From Leclercia pneumoniae (GTDB taxonomy: Bacteria; Pseudomonadota; Gammaproteobacteria; Enterobacterales; Enterobacteriaceae), in the NCBI RefSeq assembly GCF_017348915.1, contig NZ_CP071383.1, forward strand, positions 4,278,001 to 4,342,000: 64,000 nt of DNA, given 5' to 3'. Of this stretch, positions 1-8,185 are shown piece by piece; the stretch's first letter is position 1, and each line of letters starts with the position of its first letter. The translations under genes were made by a program, and so were the position numbers. The notes below the pieces were generated by a model. It made no database searches. It was not told where the DNA came from and worked only from the letters and a program-made list of their open reading frames with translations.

Positions 1-1
1 C

Positions 2-571
2 GCAAACTTAGGCGTGGTAAAAGTGGACAGCGACGGCGCGGGGTACCACATTCTTTGGGGGCTCACAAACGAAGCGGTGCCAACCTCAGAGCTGCCGGCA
101 CACTTCCTCTCCCACTGCGAGCGCATTAAGGCGACTCATGGCAAAGACCGGGTGATCATGCACTGCCACGCAACGAACCTGATCGCCCTGACCTATGTGC
201 TGGAAAACAATACCGACTTCATTACCCGCAAACTGTGGGAAGGCAGTACCGAGTGTCTGGTGGTGTTCCCGGACGGGGTTGGCATCTTGCCGTGGATGGT
301 ACCGGGCACCGATGAGATCGGCGAAGCCACTGCGCAAGAAATGCAGAAGCATTCGCTGGTGCTGTGGCCATTCCACGGGGTATTTGGCAGCGGCCCAACG
401 CTGGATGAAACCTTTGGTCTGATCGACACCGCCGAGAAGTCCGCAGAAGTGCTGGTAAAAGTCTATTCCATGGGGGGGATGAAACAGACCATCACCCGGG
501 AAGAGTTGATTGCGCTGGGCAAACGCTTTGACGTCACCCCTATGCAGTCGGCGTTAGATCTCTACAAATAA
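2..571 (+). CDS. rhaD: Rhamnulose-1-phosphate aldolase, C-terminal part
   Basis: This is the C-terminal 189 residues of the class II aldolase that splits L-rhamnulose 1-phosphate into dihydroxyacetone phosphate and L-lactaldehyde in the cytoplasm. The reading frame is already open at base 2 and continues off the left edge, so the GTG at base 14 is not the start. Seen in the sequence: the metal-binding HCHATN motif, [12 protein letters not shown], and the [10 protein letters not shown] segment that carries the third zinc-ligand histidine in this family. It is followed by the transporter genes on the same strand, which fits the distal end of a rhaBAD operon. The lactaldehyde it makes would be the substrate of the alcohol dehydrogenase further downstream. 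Confidence 0.96.
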   Translation, partial: ANLGVVKVDSDGAGYHILWGLTNEAVPTSELPAHFLSHCERIKATHGKDRVIMHCHATNLIALTYVLENNTDFITRKLWEGSTECLVVFPDGVGILPWMVPGTDEIGEATAQEMQKHSLVLWPFHGVFGSGPTLDETFGLIDTAEKSAEVLVKVYSMGGMKQTITREELIALGKRFDVTPMQSALDLYK

Positions 572-649
572 GAACATCGCGCCCCGCTCACAGAGACGGG
601 GCGAAACTTACCTGCAATCCCTACAACTGACTCAAGTGGAGTAAAAGCA

Positions 650-1636
650 ATGAAAATAAAGACAAGCTTGATCCTCACCGTTGCCGCGCTGGCGTTGTCC
701 GGTTCCGCTCTGGCGGAAGTTAAAATTGCCCTGGTGGCAAAATCGTTAGGTAATGGGTTCTTCGAAGCCGCCAACGTGGGCGCGCAAGAGGCAGCCAAAG
801 AGTTAGGTGATGTTAAAGTCATTTATACCGGGCCGACCACCACCACCGCTGAAGCGCAGATCGAAGTGCTGAACGGTTTGATCGCCCAGGGGGTGGATGC
901 GATCGCTATCTCCGCCAACGATCCTGATGCGCTGGTGCCGGTGCTGAAAAAAGCGATGCAGCGCGGTATTAAAGTCGTTTCCTGGGATTCTGGCGTGGCG
1001 AAAGCCGGTCGTCAGATCCACCTGAATCCTTCCAATAACGCCCTGATCGGCGAAACCAACGTGAAGCTGGCAGCCGACGCGCTGAAAGCCCTGAACGCGG
1101 AAAAAGGCGAAGTGGCCGTACTGAGCGCCACCCCCACCTCAACCAACCAGAATACCTGGATTGCCGAGATGAAAAAGGTGCTGCCACAGTACCCGTCCGT
1201 CAATCTGGTGACCGTGGCCTACGGCGACGATCTTTCTGATAAGAGCTATCGCGAAGCGGTGGGCATGCTGAAAACGTATCCGGATCTGAAAGTGATCGTC
1301 TCGCCCTCCTCCGTAGGTATTGTCGCCGCCGCCCAGGCGGTGAAAGACCAGGGCAAGATAGGCAAAGTGTACGTCACCGGTTTAGGTCTGCCGTCTGAAA
1401 TGGCGGGCGCGGTGAAATCGGGCGCCAGCAAAAGCTTCGCTATCTGGAATCCGATTGACCTTGGCTACGCCGCTACCTATCTGGCGGATGACCTGGTGAA
1501 AGGCACCGCCACCAAAGGCGAAGCCAGCATGGGCAGACTGGGCAAAGTGAAGCTGGATGCCGATGGCAACGGCGCCATGGCTGAGCCGTTTGTTTACGAT
1601 GCCAGCAACATTGATAAGTTCTCGAAGATTTTCTAA
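650..1636 (+). CDS. rhaS: Rhamnose ABC transporter periplasmic binding protein
   Basis: A 328-residue periplasmic sugar-binding protein of the LsrB/RbsB-like type, closest to the rhizobial RhaS rhamnose-binding family (not the E. coli AraC-type RhaS regulator). The N-terminus MKIKTSLILTVAALALSGSALA is a Sec signal peptide cleaved near residue 22. The mature protein starts with a typical first strand (VKIALVAKSLGNGFF). An RBS (GGAG) lies about 10 bases before the ATG. It sits 78 bp behind rhaD and is followed by an ATPase and two permeases, so it is the recognition subunit of that importer. L-rhamnose as ligand is inferred from the rhaD and rhaM context; AI-2-type or other deoxysugar ligands cannot be excluded from sequence alone. 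Confidence 0.9.
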   Translation: MKIKTSLILTVAALALSGSALAEVKIALVAKSLGNGFFEAANVGAQEAAKELGDVKVIYTGPTTTTAEAQIEVLNGLIAQGVDAIAISANDPDALVPVLKKAMQRGIKVVSWDSGVAKAGRQIHLNPSNNALIGETNVKLAADALKALNAEKGEVAVLSATPTSTNQNTWIAEMKKVLPQYPSVNLVTVAYGDDLSDKSYREAVGMLKTYPDLKVIVSPSSVGIVAAAQAVKDQGKIGKVYVTGLGLPSEMAGAVKSGASKSFAIWNPIDLGYAATYLADDLVKGTATKGEASMGRLGKVKLDADGNGAMAEPFVYDASNIDKFSKIF

Positions 1637-1644
1637 TCCTTTCT

Positions 1645-1722
1645 CCCTCTCCCTGTGGGAGAGGGTTGGGGTGAGGGCATCAGGCCGCACTTCCCCTACC
1701 CTTCTCCCGAGGTGAGGGGGGA
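1645..1722. repeat. Palindromic GAGAGGG repeat between rhaS and the ABC ATPase
   Basis: A perfect 9-bp stem, CCCTCTCCC (1645-1653) and GGGAGAGGG (1657-1665), with a 3-base loop is followed by TTGGGGTGAGGG and by a second CTCCC/GAGGTGAGG stretch. Related elements occur at 5251-5340 and 40950-40972 in this window. They look like REP/BIME-type extragenic palindromes, which often stabilise upstream mRNA. Here the element may set binding protein levels above those of the membrane subunits. Confidence 0.65.
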
Positions 1723-1740
1723 TAAATATGGAGAACTATC

Positions 1741-3243
1741 ATGACACCACTCCTCCAACTGAAGGGCATCACCAAGGTCTTCCCCGGCGTGCGTGCCCTT
1801 GAGAACGTTCAGCTTGAGCTCTGGCCAGGTAAAGTCACCGCCCTTATCGGCGAAAATGGCGCGGGCAAATCCACGCTGGTGAAAGTGATGACCGGCATTT
1901 ACCAGCCTGAAGAGGGCGAAATTCTCTACAAGGCAATCCCTATTCAGCTCCCGACACCGGAATCTGCGCACAAGGTCGGCATTACGGCAATTCATCAGGA
2001 AACCGTCCTGTTCGATGAACTCTCGGTCACCGAAAACATTTTTGTCGGTCAGTACCTCTATAAGGGCCTTTTTAAAAAACTCGACTGGTCAGAGATGCAC
2101 CGCCGCGCGCAGGCCATCCTCACCCGTCTGGAGGTACAGATTGACCCACGGGCTACGCTAAAAACCCTGAGCATCGCCCAGCGGCACATGGTGGCGATCG
2201 CCCGCGCGCTGTCGTTTGATGCGCAGGTGGTGATCCTCGACGAGCCGACCGCGGCCCTGTCGCAGCACGAAATCCTCGAGTTTTATCAGATCGTGGAGCG
2301 CTTAAAGCAGGACGGAAAAGCGATCCTCTTCATCTCGCATAAATTCGACGAAATCTTTGAGCTGGCCGACCATTACACCATTCTGCGCGATGGGGTGTAT
2401 GTCGGTTCCGGCGCGATGAACGACATCACCGAAGAGCGGATGGTCGCCATGATGGTGGGCCGCGCCATCACTCAGACCTTCCCCAAAGTGGAGTGCGAAA
2501 AGGGCGAGACGGTGCTGGAGGTGAAAAACCTGTGCCACCCCACCGAGTTTGCCAACATCTCCTTTACCCTGCGCAAAGGCGAAATCCTCGGCTTTTACGG
2601 GCTGGTTGGCGCCGGGCGCACCGAGCTGATGCAGGCCCTCTCTGGCGTCTCGCGCCCCTCCTCCGGTGAAATCGTCCTGAAGGGTAAAACGCAGCATTTC
2701 CGCCAGCCGTCGGACGCCATCAAAGCCGGCATCGTCTGCGTGCCGGAAGAGCGCCAGAAGCAAGGGGCGATCATTGAGCTGTCGATTGCGCAGAACATCA
2801 GCCTGCCGCAGCTTGGCAAAATGAACCCCAACGGGGTGCTAAATCATGATCGTGAATGGCAGCTGGCGGATGAGTACGCCAGACGTCTGCAGGTGAAAGC
2901 CTTTAGCTGGAAACAGCCGGTTGAAACGCTTTCCGGCGGGAATCAGCAGAAGGTGGTGATCGGCAAATGGCTGGCGACACATCCTGACGTGATCATCCTC
3001 GATGAGCCAACAAAAGGCATTGATATTGGCTCCAAAGCCGCCGTTCATCAATTTATGTCCGAGCTTGTCGGTCAGGGTCTGGCGGTAATTATGGTCTCGT
3101 CAGAACTGCCGGAAGTGATGGGTATGGCCGATCGCATTATCGTCATGCACGAAGGGCTTATGGTGGCGGAGTATCAGGCAGGGGGCGCAACGGCAGAAAC
3201 CATCGTCAGCGCCGCCAGCGGTGCAAAACAGGAGGCCGCATAA
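1741..3243 (+). CDS. Sugar (probable rhamnose) ABC transporter ATP-binding protein
   Basis: A 500-residue double-ABC ATPase of the CUT2 (RbsA/XylG/RhaT) family that energises pentose or deoxysugar import at the inner face of the cytoplasmic membrane. The N-terminal domain has Walker A GENGAGKST and Walker B VVILDEPTAAL. The C-terminal domain has the degenerate Walker A GLVGAGRTE usual for this family, signature LSGGNQQKVV and Walker B VIILDEPTKG. An RBS (GGAG) lies 8-9 bases before the ATG. The stop overlaps the next gene (TAATG), so translation is probably coupled. Rhamnose specificity is inferred from the operon. The rhizobial homologue is called RhaT, a name used for an unrelated permease in E. 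coli. Confidence 0.92.
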   Translation: MTPLLQLKGITKVFPGVRALENVQLELWPGKVTALIGENGAGKSTLVKVMTGIYQPEEGEILYKAIPIQLPTPESAHKVGITAIHQETVLFDELSVTENIFVGQYLYKGLFKKLDWSEMHRRAQAILTRLEVQIDPRATLKTLSIAQRHMVAIARALSFDAQVVILDEPTAALSQHEILEFYQIVERLKQDGKAILFISHKFDEIFELADHYTILRDGVYVGSGAMNDITEERMVAMMVGRAITQTFPKVECEKGETVLEVKNLCHPTEFANISFTLRKGEILGFYGLVGAGRTELMQALSGVSRPSSGEIVLKGKTQHFRQPSDAIKAGIVCVPEERQKQGAIIELSIAQNISLPQLGKMNPNGVLNHDREWQLADEYARRLQVKAFSWKQPVETLSGGNQQKVVIGKWLATHPDVIILDEPTKGIDIGSKAAVHQFMSELVGQGLAVIMVSSELPEVMGMADRIIVMHEGLMVAEYQAGGATAETIVSAASGAKQEAA

Positions 3244-4247
3244 TGGTCAGGCAACTGCTGAAACACCGTGAAGCGCTGCTGGGCGCGGTGATCATTTTGA
3301 TGATCGTCGCCATTGGCAGTCGCGTGCCCTCGTTTATCGCCCCGGGAAACCTGGTGGAGATGTTTAACGATACCTCCATCCTCATCATTCTCGCCCTCGG
3401 CCAGATGATGGTACTGCTCACCAAAGGCATCGATTTGTCGATGGCGGCTAACCTGGCGCTGACCGGCATGATCGTCGCGCTCATCAATTTCCATCATCCG
3501 GAAGTGCCCGTCTGGGCGCTGCTGATGCTGGCCACGGCGCTCGGCCTGCTGATGGGCATGATCAACGGACTGCTGGTGTGGAAGCTCGGTATTCCAGCCA
3601 TTGTGGTGACGCTGGGTACGATGAGCATCTATCGCGGGATTATCTTTTTGCTCTCCGGCGGCGGCTGGGTGAACTCCAATCAGATGGGGGCCGATTTCCT
3701 CGGCCTGCCGCGTGCGGCGGTGCTGGGCTTGCCCGTACTGAGCTGGTGTGCGATTGCCGCTCTGTTGCTGGTGGGCTATTTCCTGCGTTACAGCCGCACC
3801 GGGCGCGCGCTCTACACCGCGGGCGGTAACGCCACGGCGGCCTACTACACCGGCATTAACGCCGGGAAGATGCAGTTTGTCAGCTTCTGCCTGTCCGGTG
3901 CGCTGGCAGGGTTCTGCGGATATCTGTGGATTTCCCGCTTCGCCGTGGCCTATGTCGACGTGGCTAACGGCTTTGAGCTGCAGGTGGTGGCCGCATGCGT
4001 GATTGGCGGTATCAGCACGATGGGCGGCACCGGTCGCGTGCTCGGCTGCCTGTTCGGCGCGCTGTTCCTCGGGGTAATTAACAATGCCCTGCCGGTCATC
4101 GGCGTGTCCCCGTTCTGGCAGATGGCCATTTCCGGCACGGTGATTGTGATTGCGGTGCTGCTCAACGAGCGCGGCAATAAACGCAAAGGGCGGTTGATTC
4201 TGCGCGATGCGGCGCTGGCGCGTCAGAAACTGGCGGTGAAATCATGA
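3243..4247 (+). CDS. Sugar (probable rhamnose) ABC transporter permease 1
   Basis: A 334-residue polytopic inner-membrane protein of the RbsC/AraH (CUT2) permease family. Hydrophobic segments begin at AVIILMIVAIGS near the N-terminus, and the family motif region LGQMMVLLTKGIDLSMAA follows at about residues 56-73. The start overlaps the stop of the ATPase gene by one base, and its own end overlaps the next permease by 4 bp (ATGA), so the three are one translationally coupled unit. It forms the channel as a heterodimer with the following paralogue. Together they are equivalent to rhizobial RhaP and RhaQ; which is which was not settled. Confidence 0.9.
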   Translation: MVRQLLKHREALLGAVIILMIVAIGSRVPSFIAPGNLVEMFNDTSILIILALGQMMVLLTKGIDLSMAANLALTGMIVALINFHHPEVPVWALLMLATALGLLMGMINGLLVWKLGIPAIVVTLGTMSIYRGIIFLLSGGGWVNSNQMGADFLGLPRAAVLGLPVLSWCAIAALLLVGYFLRYSRTGRALYTAGGNATAAYYTGINAGKMQFVSFCLSGALAGFCGYLWISRFAVAYVDVANGFELQVVAACVIGGISTMGGTGRVLGCLFGALFLGVINNALPVIGVSPFWQMAISGTVIVIAVLLNERGNKRKGRLILRDAALARQKLAVKS

Positions 4248-5248
4248 GCAAAATTATGACCACTGAAGAGATGAAACCGACCCCACCCTCGACGGGTTTT
4301 TTCCAGAAACTGCTGTGTTGGGAAGGGTTCTTGCTGGCGGTCACGCTGGCGGTATTTGTGGTGAATGCCCTCGCATCGCCCTATTTCCTCGATATCTGGA
4401 ACCTGTCTGACGCCACTTTTAACTTTACCGAAAAAGCGATCATCGTGCTGCCGATGGCGATGTTGATTATCGCCCGCGAGATTGACCTCTCCGTGGCCTC
4501 TACCATTGCGCTGAGCTCTACGGTAATGGGCTTTTGCGCAGCGGCGGGCGTAGATACTCCGTTGCTGGTCTGCGTGGGGCTGGGCGTCGGGCTGCTGTGC
4601 GGCCTGTTCAACGGCTGGCTGGTGACGCGCTTTAACTTATCTTCCATTGTCATCACCATCGGCACCATGAGCCTCTATCGCGGGATCACCTACATCCTGC
4701 TGGGCGATCAGGCACTGAACAGCTATCCGGAGAGCTTTGCCTGGTTTGGGCAGGGTTACGTCTGGGGCGCACTGTCGTTTGAGTTCGCGCTGTTTATCGT
4801 GCTGGCGGCGGTGTTTGCCTTTGTGCTGCACCGCACCAACTTTGGTCGCCGGACCTATGCCATTGGCAATAACCCGACCGGCGCATGGTATTCCGGCATT
4901 AACGTGAAGCGTCACAACCTGCTGCTGTTTGCCCTGGTGGGGCTGATGGCGGGCCTCGCCTCGGTGTTACTCACCTCGCGCCTGGGCAGCACGCGCCCGA
5001 CGATTGCGATGGGCTGGGAGCTGGCGGTGGTGACCATGGCGGTGCTGGGCGGTGTAAACATTCTGGGCGGATCCGGCAGCATGGTGGGGGTGATTATCGC
5101 CGCCTTCCTGATGGGGCTGGTGACCTTTGGCCTGAGCCTGCTCAACGTGCCGGGGATTGTGATGTCGGTGATTATCGGCGCGATGCTGATTGTGGTGATC
5201 TCACTGCCGATTATCACACGGCGGATTATGCAGCGGAGACGGATTTAA
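4244..5248 (+). CDS. Sugar (probable rhamnose) ABC transporter permease 2
   Basis: A second 334-residue CUT2 permease, paralogous to the preceding gene and overlapping it by 4 bp. It carries the conserved IIAREIDLSVASTIALSS segment and a C-terminal conserved loop (VLGGVNILGGSGSMVGV) typical of RbsC-like permeases. The cytoplasmic N-terminus is longer and polar (about 25 residues). Having two different permeases rather than one homodimer is characteristic of the RhaSTPQ and LsrACDB type of systems. It is followed by a composite palindromic repeat before the dehydrogenase gene. Confidence 0.9.
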   Translation: MSKIMTTEEMKPTPPSTGFFQKLLCWEGFLLAVTLAVFVVNALASPYFLDIWNLSDATFNFTEKAIIVLPMAMLIIAREIDLSVASTIALSSTVMGFCAAAGVDTPLLVCVGLGVGLLCGLFNGWLVTRFNLSSIVITIGTMSLYRGITYILLGDQALNSYPESFAWFGQGYVWGALSFEFALFIVLAAVFAFVLHRTNFGRRTYAIGNNPTGAWYSGINVKRHNLLLFALVGLMAGLASVLLTSRLGSTRPTIAMGWELAVVTMAVLGGVNILGGSGSMVGVIIAAFLMGLVTFGLSLLNVPGIVMSVIIGAMLIVVISLPIITRRIMQRRRI

Positions 5249-5250
5249 TT

Positions 5251-5340
5251 TCCCCCTCACCCTAACCCTCTCCCCTGGGGAGAGGGAACTCGCTGGTGCG
5301 GCCATTTAGCCTCTCCCAACGGAGAGGAACGGGGTGAGGG
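5251..5340. repeat. Composite palindromic (BIME-like) element
   Basis: Outer arms CCCCTCACCC (near 5252-5261) and GGGGTGAGGGG (5330-5340) are complementary and enclose two smaller hairpins: CCCTCTCCCC/GGGGAGAGGG and CCTCTCC/GGAGAGG. The sequence is of the same type as 1645-1722. It fills the gap between the permease and dehydrogenase genes and could divide the operon transcript into segments of different stability. Confidence 0.6.
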
Positions 5341-5378
5341 GAACGGATTACCCAAAAATCATATTAAGGAGAATTATC

Positions 5379-6527
5379 ATGAGCTTTATGTTGGCGCTTC
5401 CCAAAATCAGCCTGCATGGCGCAGGCGCAATCAGCGATATGGTCAACCTGGCGGCGAGCAAGCAGTGGGGTAAAGCCTTGATCGTGACCGATGGTCAACT
5501 GGTGAAGCTCGGCCTGCTCGACAGCCTCTTTGCCGCGCTGGACGCCCATCAAATGTCATATCATCTGTTTGACGAGGTGTTTCCCAATCCGACGGAAGCG
5601 CTGGTGCAGAAAGGGTATACCGCATACCGGGAGGCAGAATGCGACTACGTGATTGCCTTCGGCGGCGGTAGCCCCATCGATACCGCTAAAGCGATTAAAA
5701 TCCTTACCGCCAACCCTGGCCCCTCTACCGCTTATTCCGGCGTCGGGAAAGTGAAAAACGCAGGCGTGCCGCTGGTTGCGATCAACACCACCGCAGGCAC
5801 CGCGGCGGAGATGACCAGCAACGCGGTGATTATCGATTCCGCGCGTCAGGTGAAAGAGGTGATTATTGATCCGAACATCATCCCGGATATTGCCGTGGAC
5901 GATGCCAGCGTGATGCTGGATATTCCAGCGTCCGTTACGGCCGCCACCGGCATGGATGCCCTGACCCACGCCATTGAAGCCTACGTCTCGGTCGGCGCGC
6001 ACCCGCTCACCGACGCCAACGCGCTGGAAGCGATTCGCCTGATTACCCTGTGGCTGCCGAAAGCGGTCGACGAGGGCCATAACCTTGAAGCCCGCGAGCA
6101 GATGGCGTTTGGTCAGTATCTGGCTGGCATGGCGTTTAACAGCGCCGGTCTGGGTCTGGTTCATGCCCTGGCGCACCAGCCAGGCGCCACGCACAACCTT
6201 CCGCACGGCGTGTGTAATGCCATCCTGTTGCCGATCATCGAAAACTTTAACCGCCCGAATGCCGTGGCCCGCTTTGCCCGCGTGGCGCAGGCAATGGGCG
6301 TTGATACCCACACGATGAGCGACGAAGCGGCCAGCATGGAGGCCATCCATGCCATTCGCTCCCTGAGCGCTCGCGTAGGTATCCCTTCTGGTTTCAGTAA
6401 ACTGGGGGTAACGAAGGCGGATATCGAGGGCTGGCTGGATAAAGCGCTCGCCGATCCCTGTGCGCCCTGTAACCCACGAACCGCCAGCCGCGACGAAGTG
6501 CGCGAGCTCTACCTGGAGGCATTATGA
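5379..6527 (+). CDS. fucO: Iron-containing alcohol dehydrogenase, probable lactaldehyde reductase
   Basis: A 382-residue group III (iron-dependent) alcohol dehydrogenase of the FucO/YiaY family. The NAD-binding [11 protein letters not shown] motif and the [12 protein letters not shown] stretch are present, and the metal-ligand histidine regions are visible in [13 protein letters not shown] and [19 protein letters not shown]. The ATG at 5379 is chosen over an upstream start because it has a strong RBS (AAGGAG, spacing 7-8) and gives the family length. It overlaps rhaM by 4 bp. In a rhamnose operon the expected reaction is anaerobic reduction of L-lactaldehyde to 1,2-propanediol, disposing of the product of RhaD. 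In E. coli that job is done by FucO encoded elsewhere. Residue-level similarity to YiaY is also high, so the exact orthologue is uncertain. Confidence 0.88.
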   Translation: MSFMLALPKISLHGAGAISDMVNLAASKQWGKALIVTDGQLVKLGLLDSLFAALDAHQMSYHLFDEVFPNPTEALVQKGYTAYREAECDYVIAFGGGSPIDTAKAIKILTANPGPSTAYSGVGKVKNAGVPLVAINTTAGTAAEMTSNAVIIDSARQVKEVIIDPNIIPDIAVDDASVMLDIPASVTAATGMDALTHAIEAYVSVGAHPLTDANALEAIRLITLWLPKAVDEGHNLEAREQMAFGQYLAGMAFNSAGLGLVHALAHQPGATHNLPHGVCNAILLPIIENFNRPNAVARFARVAQAMGVDTHTMSDEAASMEAIHAIRSLSARVGIPSGFSKLGVTKADIEGWLDKALADPCAPCNPRTASRDEVRELYLEAL

Positions 6528-6838
6528 TCCGCAAAGCCTTTGTGATGCAGGTTAACCCTGACGCACATGACGAGTACGAACGCCGCCACACGCCCATCTG
6601 GCCTGAGCTGGAGGCGGTGCTAAAAGACCACGGCGCGCATCACTACGCCATCTTCCTTGATAAGCAACGCAACCTGCTATTTGCGACCGTGGAGATTGAA
6701 TCGGAAGAGCGCTGGAACGCCGTCGCCCATACCGACGTCTGCCAGCGCTGGTGGAAACATATGCGTGACGTTATGCCCGCTAACCCGGACAACAGCCCGG
6801 TGAGTACGGAACTTAAAGAGGTGTTCTACCTCGAGTAA
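6524..6838 (+). CDS. rhaM: L-rhamnose mutarotase
   Basis: A 104-residue protein, the same length as E. coli RhaM and nearly identical to it. It begins [19 protein letters not shown] and contains the conserved [11 protein letters not shown] segment and the WWKHM tail region with its Trp pair. It interconverts alpha and beta anomers of L-rhamnose in the cytoplasm before RhaA. It overlaps the dehydrogenase gene by 4 bp and is the last gene of the operon, with a strong terminator directly after it. Confidence 0.96.
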   Translation: MIRKAFVMQVNPDAHDEYERRHTPIWPELEAVLKDHGAHHYAIFLDKQRNLLFATVEIESEERWNAVAHTDVCQRWWKHMRDVMPANPDNSPVSTELKEVFYLE

Positions 6839-6843
6839 CCGAC

Positions 6844-6876
6844 CGGTGCTGCCGCCATCGCGGCAGCACCGCTTTT
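6844..6876 (+). terminator. Terminator between rhaM and rafB
   Basis: A perfect 12-bp stem (CGGTGCTGCCGC and its complement) with a CATC loop is followed by TTTT. It lies between the convergent rhaM and rafB stops. On the minus strand the same hairpin is followed by CGGTC rather than a T-run, so it mainly serves rhaM. Confidence 0.8.
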
Positions 6877-8141
6877 CAGCTTACCTCCACGGAACTCCCC
6901 TGCACCGCCGCAGGACGCGAATGGGTAAGGGTAAACGCCGAGATTGCCGTTACCGCCAGGACAAAGCAGCCCAGCATCAGATAGGTATCCTGGAAGCCGA
7001 TCCGGTCATACATATTGCCGGCGAATGCGGAGAGGAAGATCGCTGCCAACTGTTTGGCAAAGTTGAAGCCAATCAGATAGATGGTGGCCGACAGGCGAGT
7101 ATCAAAGACGCCGGTAATATATTTAAACGCCCCCACCAGCAGGAACGGCACCTCCAGCGCGTGAAGCATCTTCAGGGCCACCACCTCCACCGCCGTAGTG
7201 GCGAATGACGAGCCGATAATACGCGTAGCCATGATCACCCCGGCAATCAGAAGGGTGTTTTTCGCGCCAATGCGGTTAATGATCCACGGCGAGCAGAACA
7301 TGATGATGGCGTTGCAAAGTTCCCCTGCCGTCGTGGCAAAGCCAAACGCCCGCGTGCCCGCTTCAGGGGTCGCAAAGAACGTTTTAAAGAAGGTGGCAAA
7401 CTGCTGATCAAAGACGTCGTAGACGCAGGCCACGCCAATCACATACAGAATAAACATCCACATTTTGCGCTGACGGAACAGGTTCACCACGGTCTTAAGG
7501 GTAATCTGCGGCTGGTTGGCGCCCAGGGAATTCATCACCTGCGCCGTCTGGTTTGGTTTTGGTTTGGCGACCACTAACAGCAGCATGAGTAAGAGCGCCG
7601 CGCCGGACCCCATCCAGAAGACAAGCGACGGATCGATGCTGAATAATATCCCGCCCGTCGAGGCGCACAGTCCCCAGCCCAGACAGCCGAACATACGCGC
7701 TTTGCCATATTCGAAGAAGCTATTGCGGCTCACACGCTCAATGTAGGCCTCAATCGCCCCCGATCCCGCCGAGAAGACGAAACCGATATACAGCCCGCCG
7801 CTAAGCGCCCCCAGCCAGATATTGGTTTTCAGGAGCGGAGCAAATACGTAGAGGAAAAAAGGGGCAAACAAGAAGAGCAAGATAGCGATGATCCACAGCA
7901 GGTGTTTTTTCAGCCCCAGCTTGTCGGAAATCACCCCCAGCACGGGCTGGAAAGCGATCGCAGAGAGCGAGATGCAGGAGAAAACAATCCCGGTATGGGT
8001 TTTATTCAGACCGATGATATCCGACAGCCAGATAGGCAGAAACGGAAAGCAGGTGGCCATAATGAAGAAGTAGAGAAAAAAGAACGACCCGAAAATCCAG
8101 AAATTAGGGTTGTCTTTGTGGGTACAGGCAGTCGTGTTCAT
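6876..8141 (-). CDS. rafB: Raffinose/melibiose-type H+ symporter (LacY family)
   Basis: A 421-residue 12-helix MFS permease of the oligosaccharide:H+ symporter family (LacY/RafB/CscB), located in the inner membrane. LacY residues essential for sugar binding and proton coupling are all in place: Glu126 (AIEAY), Arg144 (KARMFGC), Glu269 (AGELCN), Arg302 (ATRIIGSS), and His322 and Glu325 (LHALEVPF). The ATG at 8141 has GAGG 8 bases upstream and matches the LacY N-terminus; the open frame extends 14 codons further without support. It is transcribed directly behind the alpha-galactosidase gene with a 44-bp gap, so the substrate is an alpha-galactoside, most likely raffinose or melibiose. Confidence 0.9.
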   Translation of the reverse strand: MNTTACTHKDNPNFWIFGSFFFLYFFIMATCFPFLPIWLSDIIGLNKTHTGIVFSCISLSAIAFQPVLGVISDKLGLKKHLLWIIAILLFLFAPFFLYVFAPLLKTNIWLGALSGGLYIGFVFSAGSGAIEAYIERVSRNSFFEYGKARMFGCLGWGLCASTGGILFSIDPSLVFWMGSGAALLLMLLLVVAKPKPNQTAQVMNSLGANQPQITLKTVVNLFRQRKMWMFILYVIGVACVYDVFDQQFATFFKTFFATPEAGTRAFGFATTAGELCNAIIMFCSPWIINRIGAKNTLLIAGVIMATRIIGSSFATTAVEVVALKMLHALEVPFLLVGAFKYITGVFDTRLSATIYLIGFNFAKQLAAIFLSAFAGNMYDRIGFQDTYLMLGCFVLAVTAISAFTLTHSRPAAVQGSSVEVS

Positions 8142-8185
8142 TATTTTTATCCTCAACCGGGGGCCGCCTTCACGGCCCCTCACCT

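Noticed and set aside
14-16. GTG as rhaD start
   Set aside because: The frame is open to the left edge and aligns with the middle of RhaD, so the gene is simply truncated by the window.
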